A stretch of DNA of 31,130 nt from JAFKKS01 sp039808325 (GTDB taxonomy: Bacteria; Pseudomonadota; Alphaproteobacteria; Rhizobiales; Xanthobacteraceae), in NCBI GenBank assembly GCA_039808325.1, contig JBDHSU010000034.1:1-31130 (forward strand), given 5' to 3'. Positions 1-10,188 of the stretch are shown piece by piece. A program made the translations under genes and the position numbers. Within the stretch, counting starts at the first letter, position 1, and the number at the start of each line of letters is the position of its first letter. Under the pieces are notes generated by a model. That model saw only the letters and a list, made by a program, of their open reading frames with translations. It was not told the DNA's origin and searched no databases.

Positions 1-1562
1 GTCATGTTGGGGCCGATGGTCGTCCCGGCGCTGATCGCGCGGGTTCCGATCGGATTGGCCATCGCGGCGCCGGCGCAGTAGAGGCCGGTGATGACGCTGC
101 CGTCCTCGCGCAGCACCTGCGCGTGCTCGTTGGTGCGCAAGCCGCCTTTGGTCGTGAGAATGCAGCGATTGAACGGCATCGCGACGTAAGGCGCTTTCTG
201 AATGGGCGAAAGCATCGGCTTGTTCTTGGCTTTGGCTTTCTGGAAAATGCTCTCGCCGCGATGAAAGTCCTCGTCCCGCCCCTTGGCGCAAAAGCCGTTG
301 AAACGCTCGATCGTCTCCGCGAGCGCCTCGCGCGGCACCTTGATGCGGTCGGCGAGCGCGGCGATCGTCGGCGCGCGAACGATCCAATCGGGATCGTAGT
401 GGGCATACCAGCGCAGCGCCGGCCGTAGAAACGTCCGGTCGCTGATCAGCCAGGCCGGCAGGTGCGCCGGCGCGCCGTCCGGGCCGCGCCGGTCGAGCGC
501 CTCGCCCAGGTCGACCGCATATTCGCTGACGAACCGCTTGCCGTGCCGGTCGACGACGATGGCGTTCGGCTCCATGTGGATCGGCGCCGGCATCGCATGC
601 AGCTTGCCGTCGTAACGCGTCGGCAGGCAGGGATAGATCAGCGCCTGATCCATGTGCGCGAGCGCGGCGCCGACCTGTTCGGCCATGCGCAAAGCATCTC
701 CGGCATTGCCGGGAGAGCTGCCGAGGCGGTCGATCGGCCCGGGGAAGTGCTGCTGCAGACGTTCGCGGTCCCATTCGAAGCCGCCGGTCGCAAGCAGCAC
801 GCCGCGCGCGGCGTTCAGCATTTCCCGTTGCCCGTTGTGCTCGACGACGACCCCGGTGACGCCGCCGTGTGTCGGGTCGGTCGTCAGTTCGATCGCGCGC
901 GTGTCGAGCGCGAGATGACAGCCGTGATCGAGGCAACCGCGCAGCAGGCCGATGGTCAAGGCCGCCCCCTTCGCGCGCTCGCTGCCGATGAGGCGTCGCA
1001 GCAGTTGCGGCGCGAACTTCAGCGTGGTGCGGATCGGCTTGCGGTAGAGGTCGTTGTCGATCATCTCCTGATAGGTGAAGATGTGCGGCAATGTCGAGCC
1101 GCGCAGCCGCTTCGCATACGGCCCGAGCAGCCGGCGGCTGAGCGGCATCGGGGCGACCATGCGCCCGTGCGTCTTGGCGCCGGGAGCCTCCGAATAGACG
1201 TCCGGCTCGGACGTGAGCGCATAGCGCAGCGGCGTGTGCGCCTCGACGAAGGCGAGCATCGGCCCGGCATTGCGCGCGAAGCTGTCCCACAATGCGTCCT
1301 CGGTGTCCCGCCAGCCGTCCGGCGCCGTCGCGCGCAGATACTCGAGGGCCTCTTCCGGCGTATCGTCGTAGCCGGCGGCCTTGCCGTAATGATTGACCGG
1401 CAGCCATGAGGCCGCGCCGGACATGGCGCTGGTGCCGCCGAGTTTGTCCGTCTTCTCGATAATGGCGGTCTTCAACCCGGCAACGGATGCGGTCAGCGCG
1501 GCGGTGAGCGCCGCGGCTCCCGATCCGATGACGATGAAATCGAACTGAGTGGCCGCTGGCAT
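1..1562 (-). CDS. FAD-dependent oxidoreductase, KstD/fumarate reductase-like (3' end cut by window)
   Basis: This is an open minus-strand frame of 520 codons that starts with ATG at 1562 and runs off the window without a stop. The N-terminus carries a dinucleotide-binding fold for FAD (IVIGSGAAALTAAL, about residues 10-23), followed by IIEK and LGGTSAMSGA, as in the FAD_binding_2 family. A second FAD-contact block, GVLLATGGFEWD, lies near residue 260, and the C-terminal signature GLYCAGAAMANPIG...AGTTIGPN is reached at the edge. Family knowledge: such flavoproteins reduce or dehydrogenate steroid-like ketones, fumarate-like acids or related substrates. The fold and the closing TIGPN motif resemble 3-ketosteroid delta-1-dehydrogenases most, but the substrate cannot be read from sequence. 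No strong ribosome site precedes the ATG (AGAG about 5 nt upstream). It has the same orientation as kdpE but is 240 nt away, so it is probably a separate unit. Confidence 0.85.
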   Translation of the reverse strand, partial: MPAATQFDFIVIGSGAAALTAALTASVAGLKTAIIEKTDKLGGTSAMSGAASWLPVNHYGKAAGYDDTPEEALEYLRATAPDGWRDTEDALWDSFARNAGPMLAFVEAHTPLRYALTSEPDVYSEAPGAKTHGRMVAPMPLSRRLLGPYAKRLRGSTLPHIFTYQEMIDNDLYRKPIRTTLKFAPQLLRRLIGSERAKGAALTIGLLRGCLDHGCHLALDTRAIELTTDPTHGGVTGVVVEHNGQREMLNAARGVLLATGGFEWDRERLQQHFPGPIDRLGSSPGNAGDALRMAEQVGAALAHMDQALIYPCLPTRYDGKLHAMPAPIHMEPNAIVVDRHGKRFVSEYAVDLGEALDRRGPDGAPAHLPAWLISDRTFLRPALRWYAHYDPDWIVRAPTIAALADRIKVPREALAETIERFNGFCAKGRDEDFHRGESIFQKAKAKNKPMLSPIQKAPYVAMPFNRCILTTKGGLRTNEHAQVLREDGSVITGLYCAGAAMANPIGTRAISAGTTIGPNM

Positions 1563-1803
1563 TGTGCTCTAGACACGAATTTTCGGAAACGGAAGATCAC
1601 GGTCGTCGCGGGCGATACGGCGTTGCTCCGATCCGTGCTCGGAGGACGGCAGTATGTTTGCCTTTGTGGAGTTTATAATGTGCGGCGGCGATGGCAAGCG
1701 ATGTCGGCGGCTTATCGAATGCAGACGCAACCAAGGGCCGCCGCGGCGACGGGCCCCGTCGCTGCCCCCCTCGAAATCCGCCGCCGGCAACGCCGCTCCC
1801 GGG
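1563..1803. other. Intergenic region between kdpE stop and the FAD oxidoreductase start
   Basis: I see no convincing gene in these 241 bases; the short frames here lack family motifs. The region must hold the 3' end of the kdp transcript and the promoter of the flavoprotein. A short GC-rich hairpin (GCGACG...CGTCGC, 1746-1762) follows kdpE but has no T-tract, so it is a poor candidate for an intrinsic terminator. A small AT-richer patch near 1668-1680 could belong to the flavoprotein promoter, but no clear -35/-10 pair can be defended. Confidence 0.5.
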
Positions 1804-2508
1804 TCAGGTGGCGTTGGGTGAATCCGGCGCCCGCATGCGATATCCGACGCCGGTCTCGGTGAGGACGTATTGCGGCTGTTCGGGATCCTTCTCGATTTTC
1901 TGGCGAAGCTGCCGGACATAGACGCGCAGATATTGCGCATCGGTGTGGTCGTCCCAAAGCGAGCCGAGCAAGAATTTGTGGGTGAGCACCTTGCCGGCGT
2001 GCTGGACCAGAAGCCGCAGCAGGTCATACTCCTTCGGCGACAGCTTCACGTCACCGTCGCCGACTTTCACCAACCGCCGTACCAGGTCGACGGACAGGTC
2101 CCCGGTCCGGAAGAGTGGGCGCTCGCCCTCGACCTGTAGACGATGGCGCAACGCGGCGCGCATGCGCGCCAACAACTCGTCCATGCCGAACGGCTTCGTG
2201 ACATAGTCGTCGGCGCCGAGGTCGAGCGCCAGAACCTTTCCGCCTTCGTCGTCGCGGCTGGATAGAACGACGATCGGAATCTGCGCGTCGCGCGCGCGCA
2301 CGGCGCGCAGAAGGTCATGACCCGCGATGTCGGGCAGTCCGAGGTCGAGGATGATCAAGTCGGGCTTCTCGTCGAGAAGCGCGAGGCCTGCCTTTCCGTT
2401 CGGCGCGTCGAGAATCGCGTAGCCTTGCGTCGAGAGCCCCGTGCGCAAGAGCTTCCGGATCGGCGGCTCGTCATCGATCACCAGGACTTTGATCGGTGGC
2501 GCCGTCAT
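1804..2508 (-). CDS. kdpE: KdpE response regulator of the potassium pump operon
   Basis: OmpR/PhoB-type response regulator of 234 residues. The receiver domain (about 6-118) has the acidic pocket IDDE (11-14), the phospho-acceptor Asp55 in LIILDLGLP and the switch lysine in DYVTKPFG. A winged-helix DNA-binding domain follows (about 132-228), with LSPKEYDLLRLLVQHAG and the recognition-helix/wing segment ending in GVGYRM. In the family, KdpD phosphorylates KdpE under K+ limitation or osmotic stress, and KdpE then activates kdpFABC. The start chosen is ATG at 2508, which overlaps the kdpD stop as ATGA (2505-2508) and suggests translational coupling. A longer frame reaching 2562 only adds residues that overlap the KdpD C-terminus. 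It is the last gene of the operon. Confidence 0.97.
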   Translation of the reverse strand: MTAPPIKVLVIDDEPPIRKLLRTGLSTQGYAILDAPNGKAGLALLDEKPDLIILDLGLPDIAGHDLLRAVRARDAQIPIVVLSSRDDEGGKVLALDLGADDYVTKPFGMDELLARMRAALRHRLQVEGERPLFRTGDLSVDLVRRLVKVGDGDVKLSPKEYDLLRLLVQHAGKVLTHKFLLGSLWDDHTDAQYLRVYVRQLRQKIEKDPEQPQYVLTETGVGYRMRAPDSPNAT

Positions 2509-5225
2509 TCCTTGGTGTCCAGTAGGGGTTGGGCCGCGGCGGGCAGCGTGACGATGAAACATGCTCCCGCTCGATCGGAGCGGTTTTCAGCGACGATCGT
2601 TCCTCCCATCGCCTCGATGAATCCGCGCGCGATAGCCAGTCCGAGGCCTGTGCCGGCGCGCACATTGTCGCGTTTGCGCGCCCGATAAAACTTGCCGAAG
2701 ATATTCTCCAAATCCTGCTGAGGGATGCCGGGACCCTCGTCGAGGATTTGCAACCGGGCCCGGTCTCCGTCCTTGTAGGCGCGCATCTCGATTTTCCCTC
2801 CCGGCGGAGAATATTTTGCGGCGTTGTCGAGCAGGTTGAACAGAGCCTGTTCGAACAGAACGGCGTCCAGATTAAGCATCGGCAGGTCGGGCGCGAGATG
2901 AAGCACGACCGAATGGGCGGCAAGAATCTTTTGGGCCCGCCGCAAGGTGCTGCCGACGATCTCGCGCAGGTCCTGCGCGGCGACGTTGGGAACGACCGCC
3001 CCGGCCTCGAGTTTCGTCATGTCCAGAAGGTTCGCAATGAAGCGATTCAGCCGATCGGATTCGTCGATGACGGTGGCGAGAAGTTCGCTCTTCTGCGCGT
3101 CCGACAGATCCTTTGAAAGGTCGCGTATCGTGCTGGCCGCCCCGAGGATGCTGGCGAGCGGGGTGCGCAAGTCATGGGATATCGACGTGAGCAGCGCGGC
3201 GCGCAACCGGTCCGTCTCGAGGGTTCGCTTCGCGCGATCCATGTCCTCGACGAGGTGGACCCGCTCGATCGCCAAGGCCGCTTGATCGATCAGCGCGTCG
3301 AACATGCGCCGCTCGTCGGGCGTCAGCATCGGTCCCGGCTTATCGCGATCGATCCCGATAATGCCGACGGCGCCGCGGCCCGTGCGCATGGGCGAAAACA
3401 GCCATTTGCCGCCCGGAAGCGTGTTCGAGCCGCGGCCCGCGGTCTGGTCGTTGCTCCATGCCCATTTCGCCGCCGCCAGGTCGGCCTCGTCGAGCATGTC
3501 CTCCGGAGGATATCCGGCGCGGATCGCGATGCCTCCATTTTCCGGCAGCAGAAGCACGACCCGCACGCTCAGCATCATCGCCGTCTGATAGGCGGTTGCC
3601 CATAAGACGTCATCGAGCGAGCCGACCGCCGCCAGTTTGCGGCTGAAGGCATACAGCGCTTCCGTCGTGCGCGCCCGCGACACGGCGGTCACGGCCTGCG
3701 TTCGAACGCGCGCGGCGATGTTGGAGACGACGATCGCCATGAGCACGAAAAACCCGAACGCGGTCAGATTGGTCGGCTCGGCGATCGTGAAGGTGTAGAG
3801 AGGGGGGAGGAAGAAGAAGTTGTAACACAGTGACGCCGCGACGCTGGCGAATAGGGACGGACCGAGTCCGAGCTTGCTGGCGATTGCGACGATCGCCGTG
3901 AGAAAGACGAGGTCGACGTTCTCGACCCCAAGCCGCGGCTCGATCACGCGGCTCGCCCCGAGCGCGAGCGCGACGGCTACGGCGGCCAGAAGATACGGCC
4001 TCGGATTGAAGGAAGCTGTGGCCTCGTCGGAGCGGTTGGCTTTTGCCGCTCCCGGCGACGTCGATAGTTCGCCACCGGCGATCACGTGAATACTGATGGG
4101 GCCAGAGCGTCGGCAAAGATCGCGGACGACGGAGCCGTGCAGGAGCTCGAACCAGCGGGACCGATCGGATTTTCCGACCACGACATGTGTCGCGTTGCTA
4201 GCGTATGCGTAGCCGAGGATGTCGTCGGCGATGCGGCTTGCGGCGGCCGGGATGGTCACGGCCTCGCCGTCGAGCGACAGCGCGAGGCGGAGCGTGTCGG
4301 AAACCCGATCCCTGGCCTTGTCGTCGAGCTGCTGGGTTCGCGCGCCCTCCACGTAGAGCGTGGTCCATGGCGCATGCAGACGGTCCGCCAAGCGCTTTGT
4401 GTAACGGACCAGCCCGGCGCCGTGCGGGCTCTCGTCGACGCACACGATGATGCGCTCGCCGGCGGCCCAAGGGCCTCGGATCGCGCGCGCCTGCATTTGC
4501 GCGATCAACTGTTCGTCAACCCGATCGGCCGTGCGGCGGAGCGCCAGTTCTCGCAATGCCGTCAGGTTGGCGGGAGAGAAGAAATGATCCAGGGCGCGTT
4601 TCGCCTGGTCCGGAACGTAGACCTTGCCGTCCTTCAATCGTTGGATGAGATCGTCGGGGGTGAGATCGACAAGCTCGACGGCGTCGGCGCGGTCGAAAAT
4701 CGAATCCGGCACGGTTTCGCGCACGCGCACATGCGTGATTTGGGCGATGACGTCGTTCAGGCTCTCGATGTGCTGGATGTTGACGGTGGTGTAGACGTCT
4801 ATGCCGGCATCGAGCAGCTCTTGCACGTCGAGATATCGCTTGGGGTGACGGCACCCCGGAGCGTTGGTATGCGCCAGCTCATCGACCAGGATGATCTGCG
4901 GCCGCCGTGCGAGAGCCGCGTCGAGGTCCATTTCCGTGAGCGATTGGCCGCGATGGGCGAACTGCCGGCGCGGAATGATCTCGAGACCATCGAGCAGGGC
5001 TTCGGTTTCTTTTCGCCCGTGCGCCTCGGCGACGCCCACAACCACATCGTAGCCGTCGCGCTTGCGCGCATGGGCTTGCACCAGCATCTCGTAAGTCTTC
5101 CCGACGCCGGGAGCGGCGCCGACGAAAATCTTCAAACGTCCGGCACGCGGGTCTTGGTGCTTCGCGGCGTTCAGCAGGGCGTCCGGCGAGGGCCTTTGCC
5201 TATCCGCGTTTTGCTGACGTGACAT
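2505..5225 (-). CDS. kdpD: KdpD osmosensitive K+ channel sensor histidine kinase
   Basis: Membrane sensor kinase of 906 residues, close to the ~900 usual for KdpD. The N-terminal KdpD domain has a Walker A motif (GAAPGVGKTYEML, about 36-48) and LVDELAHTNAPG, typical of the cytoplasmic nucleotide-binding sensor part. A universal-stress-protein-like domain follows (about 255-375, IIVCVDESPHGAGLVRYTKR). Four closely spaced hydrophobic segments (DUF4118, about 410-510) come next, then a GAF-like region. The HisKA domain has His684 in SISHDLRTPL as the phosphorylation site, and the ATPase domain has NLLDNAAKYSP (N box), DEGPGIP (G1) and GTGLGLAIARG (G2). It senses low K+/turgor and phosphorylates KdpE. 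The gene starts 30 nt after kdpC and overlaps kdpE by 4 nt, so the regulators are probably made from the pump transcript. Confidence 0.97.
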   Translation of the reverse strand: MSRQQNADRQRPSPDALLNAAKHQDPRAGRLKIFVGAAPGVGKTYEMLVQAHARKRDGYDVVVGVAEAHGRKETEALLDGLEIIPRRQFAHRGQSLTEMDLDAALARRPQIILVDELAHTNAPGCRHPKRYLDVQELLDAGIDVYTTVNIQHIESLNDVIAQITHVRVRETVPDSIFDRADAVELVDLTPDDLIQRLKDGKVYVPDQAKRALDHFFSPANLTALRELALRRTADRVDEQLIAQMQARAIRGPWAAGERIIVCVDESPHGAGLVRYTKRLADRLHAPWTTLYVEGARTQQLDDKARDRVSDTLRLALSLDGEAVTIPAAASRIADDILGYAYASNATHVVVGKSDRSRWFELLHGSVVRDLCRRSGPISIHVIAGGELSTSPGAAKANRSDEATASFNPRPYLLAAVAVALALGASRVIEPRLGVENVDLVFLTAIVAIASKLGLGPSLFASVAASLCYNFFFLPPLYTFTIAEPTNLTAFGFFVLMAIVVSNIAARVRTQAVTAVSRARTTEALYAFSRKLAAVGSLDDVLWATAYQTAMMLSVRVVLLLPENGGIAIRAGYPPEDMLDEADLAAAKWAWSNDQTAGRGSNTLPGGKWLFSPMRTGRGAVGIIGIDRDKPGPMLTPDERRMFDALIDQAALAIERVHLVEDMDRAKRTLETDRLRAALLTSISHDLRTPLASILGAASTIRDLSKDLSDAQKSELLATVIDESDRLNRFIANLLDMTKLEAGAVVPNVAAQDLREIVGSTLRRAQKILAAHSVVLHLAPDLPMLNLDAVLFEQALFNLLDNAAKYSPPGGKIEMRAYKDGDRARLQILDEGPGIPQQDLENIFGKFYRARKRDNVRAGTGLGLAIARGFIEAMGGTIVAENRSDRAGACFIVTLPAAAQPLLDTKE

Positions 5226-5255
5226 AAGCCATCGATCATTGTCGGCGGTGCGGCG

Positions 5256-5861
5256 TTATCGCGCGGCGGCTTCATCGAGCGCGAGGTTGAGACGCAGGAC
5301 ATTGACGCGAGCCTCTCCAAGGAAGCCCAAAAGCCGTCGTTCCGTGTGCTTCTCGATAAGCTGCCGCAGCCGATCCTCCGGCACATTACGCGCTTTCGCG
5401 ACGCGCGGCACCTGGAAGAGCGCCGCTTCCGGTGAAATATGTGGATCGAGCCCGCTGCCGGACGTCGTCACGAGGTCGGTCGGCACGGGCGTATCCGGCC
5501 GTTCGGCGTGCAGCCTTTCGATATCCGTCTTCACGCGGCCGATCAATTTCGGGCTTGTGGGTCCGAGGTTCGAGCCCATCGAGTTGGCCGCGTTGTAGGG
5601 GGCGTCGATCGTCTTCGCCGGATCGCCCGGGTCGGGCGCCGTGGTCGCGGAAGGGCGGCCATGAAAGTAGCGCTCGGAGGTGAAGGCTTGGCCAATGAGT
5701 TCCGATCCGACAGGCGCCCCGTCCTTGAAGATCAGGCTTCCCTGCGCCTGCCGCGGGAACAGCAGGTTGGCGAGAGCGGTGATGGTCAGCGGATAGGCGA
5801 GCCCGGTGATCAGGACGAGGGCGACGACGAGCACAAGGGCTGGTCTGATTTCTCTTAGCAC
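5256..5861 (-). CDS. kdpC: KdpC, accessory subunit of the Kdp K+-ATPase
   Basis: The protein has 201 residues, normal for KdpC (about 190-200). One N-terminal membrane helix (about 9-33, LVLVVALVLITGLAYPLTITAL) is followed by a periplasmic domain with the family blocks GSLIFKDG, GSELIGQAF, YFHGRPSAT and SGSGLDPHISPEAA. The LDPHISP motif is the family hallmark, and a conserved RLNLALD block ends the protein. KdpC associates with KdpA and is thought to assist K+ binding by the pump complex at the cytoplasmic membrane. The gene begins 12 nt after kdpB and ends 30 nt before kdpD. Nothing looks broken or unusual. Confidence 0.97.
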   Translation of the reverse strand: MLREIRPALVLVVALVLITGLAYPLTITALANLLFPRQAQGSLIFKDGAPVGSELIGQAFTSERYFHGRPSATTAPDPGDPAKTIDAPYNAANSMGSNLGPTSPKLIGRVKTDIERLHAERPDTPVPTDLVTTSGSGLDPHISPEAALFQVPRVAKARNVPEDRLRQLIEKHTERRLLGFLGEARVNVLRLNLALDEAAAR

Positions 5862-5873
5862 GGTGCGTCTCCT

Positions 5874-7985
<2,112 letters not shown>

Positions 7986-7997
7986 CGGAGGCTCCGG

Positions 7998-9710
7998 TCA
8001 ATTCAACGAGAACGACGCCGCGCTGGTCATCGCCAGATGTTCGGCGATGGGGCCGAGCGCGAGTGCTGGAAAGAAAGTCAATCCGCCGACGATCAGGATG
8101 ACGCCGACGGTCAGGCCGACGAATAACGGGCCGGTGGTCGGAAACGTGCCGCTCGATGCCGGAACGGCCTTCTTCGCGGCAAGCGACCCGGCGATCGCCA
8201 TCGTCGGCACGATCATCCAGAAGCGTCCGATCAGCATCGCGATAGCGCCGGTGACGTTGTAGAAAACGGTGTTCCCGCTCAGGCCGGCGAACGCCGAGCC
8301 GTTGTTGGCGGTCTGCGATGTGAAGGCATAGAGAATCTCGGAGAAGCCGTGCGGACCCGGATTGGCGATGGATGACACCGCCGCCGGATGCACCGCCGCG
8401 ATGGCGGTGAAGCCGAGCGACATCGGCGGCAGGACGAGAATGGCGAGCATGGCCATTTTCACCTCCTTCGCTTCGATCTTCTTGCCGACATATTCCGGCG
8501 TCCGGCCGACCATGAGGCCCGCCACGAAGATCGCCAGGATCACGAAGAGCAGCATGCCGTAGAGGCCCGCGCCGACGCCGCCGACGATGACCTCGCCCAG
8601 TTGCATATTGATGAGCGGCACCATGCCGCCGAGCGCGGTGAAGCTGTCGTGCATGGCATTCACGGCTCCGCATGAAGCCGCCGTCGTGACGACCGCGAAG
8701 AGCGACGAGGCGGCGATGCCGAAGCGGACTTCCTTGCCTTCCATGTTGCCGCCGGTCAGCCCGAGCGCAGTGAAGGCGCGGGTGCCGCCTGCCTCCGCCC
8801 AGTAGCAGAGCGCCACCCCCGCGATGAAGAGAATGCCCATGGCGGTCAGAAGCGCCCAGCCTTGCCGTTCGTCCCCGACCATGCGGCCGAACACATTGGT
8901 CAGCGCCGCGCCGATCGCGAAGATCGACAGCATCTGAACGAGGTTCGAAAGTGCGGTCGGATTCTCGAAGGGATGCGCGGCGTTGGCGTTGAAAAATCCG
9001 CCGCCATTGGTGCCGAGCATCTTGATGGCGACCTGCGAGGCGACAGGACCGACGGCGATCGTCTGTTTCGCGCCTTCGAGCGTGCGCGCCTCGACATACG
9101 GGCCGAGCGTTTGCGGGACGCCCTGCCACACGAGGAAAAGCGCATAGACGACGCAGATGGGTAGAAGGATGTAGAGCGTGCAGCGCGTCAGGTCGACCCA
9201 GAAATTCCCGACGGTGCGCGCGGAGGTGCGTGAAAAGCCGCGGATGAGCGCCATCGCCAGCGCGATGCCGGTCGCCGCCGACAGGAAATTCTGAGGCGTC
9301 AGGCCGAGCATTTGCACGAGGTAGGACATCGTGCTCTCGCCGCCGTAGTTCTGCCAGTTCGTATTGGTGACGAAACTGACGGCGGTGTTGAACGACAGGT
9401 CCGGCGCAACCGCCGACTGTCCGGCGGGGTTGAGCGGCAGCGATGCCTGTAGGCGCATCAAGGCGTAGAGAAGCAAAAAGCCGCCGACTTGAAAGAGCAG
9501 CATCGCGGCCGTGTAAGCGACCCAATGCTGTTCGCGCCGCTCGTCGACGCCGGCGAGGCGATACAGGCTTCGCTCGAGCGGAGCGAGTAACGGGGAGAGC
9601 AAGGTGCGCTCGCCCTTAAAGACGCGGCACATATAGGCGCCGAGGGGGCGCGTTAGTGCCACGACCAGCAGACAGAAAACGGCGATCTGGGTCCAGCCGG
9701 CGAGGGTCAT
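7998..9710 (-). CDS. kdpA: KdpA, potassium-translocating subunit
   Basis: Polytopic membrane protein of 570 residues, matching the usual KdpA length (about 560-600). All four selectivity-loop regions can be read: SFVTNTNWQNYGGESTMSY, GTNGGGFFNANAAHPFENP, the CGAVNAMHDSFTALGG region and TANNGSAFAGLSGNT. These line the K+ filter in the family, which descends from a K+ channel fold. The ATG at 9710 is preceded by AGGAG, which overlaps the kdpF stop codon (TAGGAG, 8 nt spacing). Translation of kdpA is therefore likely coupled to kdpF. It binds K+ from the periplasm and passes it to the KdpB membrane part for import. Confidence 0.98.
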   Translation of the reverse strand: MTLAGWTQIAVFCLLVVALTRPLGAYMCRVFKGERTLLSPLLAPLERSLYRLAGVDERREQHWVAYTAAMLLFQVGGFLLLYALMRLQASLPLNPAGQSAVAPDLSFNTAVSFVTNTNWQNYGGESTMSYLVQMLGLTPQNFLSAATGIALAMALIRGFSRTSARTVGNFWVDLTRCTLYILLPICVVYALFLVWQGVPQTLGPYVEARTLEGAKQTIAVGPVASQVAIKMLGTNGGGFFNANAAHPFENPTALSNLVQMLSIFAIGAALTNVFGRMVGDERQGWALLTAMGILFIAGVALCYWAEAGGTRAFTALGLTGGNMEGKEVRFGIAASSLFAVVTTAASCGAVNAMHDSFTALGGMVPLINMQLGEVIVGGVGAGLYGMLLFVILAIFVAGLMVGRTPEYVGKKIEAKEVKMAMLAILVLPPMSLGFTAIAAVHPAAVSSIANPGPHGFSEILYAFTSQTANNGSAFAGLSGNTVFYNVTGAIAMLIGRFWMIVPTMAIAGSLAAKKAVPASSGTFPTTGPLFVGLTVGVILIVGGLTFFPALALGPIAEHLAMTSAASFSLN

Positions 9711-9721
9711 GGCGATCGCTC

Positions 9722-9811
9722 CTAGAACCGCTCGGGCCGCAGCAGCGCGTAGGTCAGGTAGACGAGCAGCGCCGCGGCGACGATTGCGGCCAGCCAGTAA
9801 TCGATGATCAT
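9722..9811 (-). CDS. kdpF: KdpF small membrane subunit
   Basis: A 29-residue ORF directly upstream of kdpA. It starts MIIDYWLAAIVAAALLVYL and ends with YALLRPERF, so it is one hydrophobic helix with the typical KdpF tail (YALLxPExF). In E. coli, KdpF is a ~29-residue lipid-like peptide that stabilises the KdpABC complex. The stop codon is part of the ribosome site of kdpA (gap 11 nt). Too short to be called by length-filtered gene finders, but length, composition and position all match the family. Confidence 0.93.
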   Translation of the reverse strand: MIIDYWLAAIVAAALLVYLTYALLRPERF

Positions 9812-9820
9812 GACCAAGCC

Positions 9821-9904
9821 CTACAGACGCTCGCAGGCGTAGGCATACGCGATGGCGAGGGCAAAGAAAGCGATCGCCCCTGTGACGACGACCATGTCCG
9901 ACAT
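9821..9904 (-). CDS. 27-residue membrane peptide ahead of kdpF
   Basis: A tiny ORF of 27 codons: MSDMVVVTGAIAFFALA, then a short continuation ending AYACERL. It is one hydrophobic helix with a charged C-terminus. The ATG at 9904 has an upstream AGGTGG ribosome-site candidate, and the stop lies 9 nt before the kdpF ATG, the spacing expected of an operon gene. From memory, similar short peptides with an xFFALAxxYxxACxRL pattern precede kdpF in other alphaproteobacteria; this could not be searched here. The function is unknown; by position it may be a further small subunit or a leader peptide for the kdp transcript. Coding status is inferred from spacing, ribosome site and sequence character. 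Confidence 0.7.
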   Translation of the reverse strand: MSDMVVVTGAIAFFALAIAYAYACERL

Positions 9905-10074
9905 TGGTCCCACCTTTCGCGGTCCGTCGCGAGCCGACGTTGTGTCCTCCTGCGTTGGCCGCGAGGAAGACGCAGGCCGCTCGCGTCCCGGAGGTGGCAC
10001 GTCACGTCATAAATATTCGAGGCGGTGGCAGAGACGAAGAAATAGGAAATTCGTAAATGCCGGTGTCCATGCTC
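9905..10074 (-). promoter_or_regulatory. Probable kdp promoter/leader region
   Basis: No gene is visible here. This 170-bp stretch lies upstream of the first kdp-operon ORF and holds an AT-rich patch (about 10008-10060) that stands out in this GC-rich window. On the minus strand it contains TTTACG (10052-10057) and TTTATG (10008-10013), resembling the T-rich halves of the E. coli KdpE box (TTTATA/TTTACA). Their ~38-nt spacing does not match that box, so this is only suggestive. A KdpE-controlled promoter is expected here from operon logic. Confidence 0.4.
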
Positions 10075-10179
10075 ATGGCGTTTTCGCGCGAAGCGGAATC
10101 CGGTTCGCGTGAAGAAGACGCGTGAGAACAATAACCTGGAGCGTTGCTTTTGGTTCCAACAAAAAGCAACGCTCCAGGT
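10075..10179 (-). repeat. Dispersed two-hairpin intergenic repeat, copy 1
   Basis: Read on the minus strand, this ~105-bp element starts with a perfect 18-bp stem-loop (10134-10151 / 10162-10179) and continues with a conserved tail containing CACGCGAACCGGATTCC and ending GAAAACGCCAT. A second copy lies at 13706-13806 on the plus strand. The 77-base tails align without gaps at about 87% identity by hand. The hairpin side faces the 3' end of the ABC permease gene. The form fits a small non-coding palindromic repeat family (like RIME/BIME elements of rhizobia), with transcript 3'-end formation as a possible side role. Confidence 0.8.
10134..10179 (-). terminator. Strong stem-loop after the ABC permease gene
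   Basis: There are perfect 18-bp complementary arms around a 10-nt loop (GGTTCCAACA on the plus strand), 10 nt past the permease stop. The stem ends in T/A runs next to the loop rather than a T-tract after the stem. It could block RNA decay or end transcription, but it is not a textbook intrinsic terminator. It is part of the dispersed repeat. Confidence 0.5.
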
Positions 10180-10188
10180 GTTAGCGCT

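Noticed and set aside
462..1409. Plus-strand frame of 315 codons
   Set aside because: It is antisense to the flavoprotein, which has intact FAD-binding motifs in the minus-strand frame.
1746..1762. Hairpin after kdpE as intrinsic terminator
   Set aside because: The stem is short (6 bp) with no following T-tract on the relevant strand; not strong enough to list as a terminator.
2509..2562. Longer KdpE start at 2562
   Set aside because: It would overlap KdpD by 58 nt; the ATGA overlap start at 2508 gives the standard receiver-domain N-terminus.
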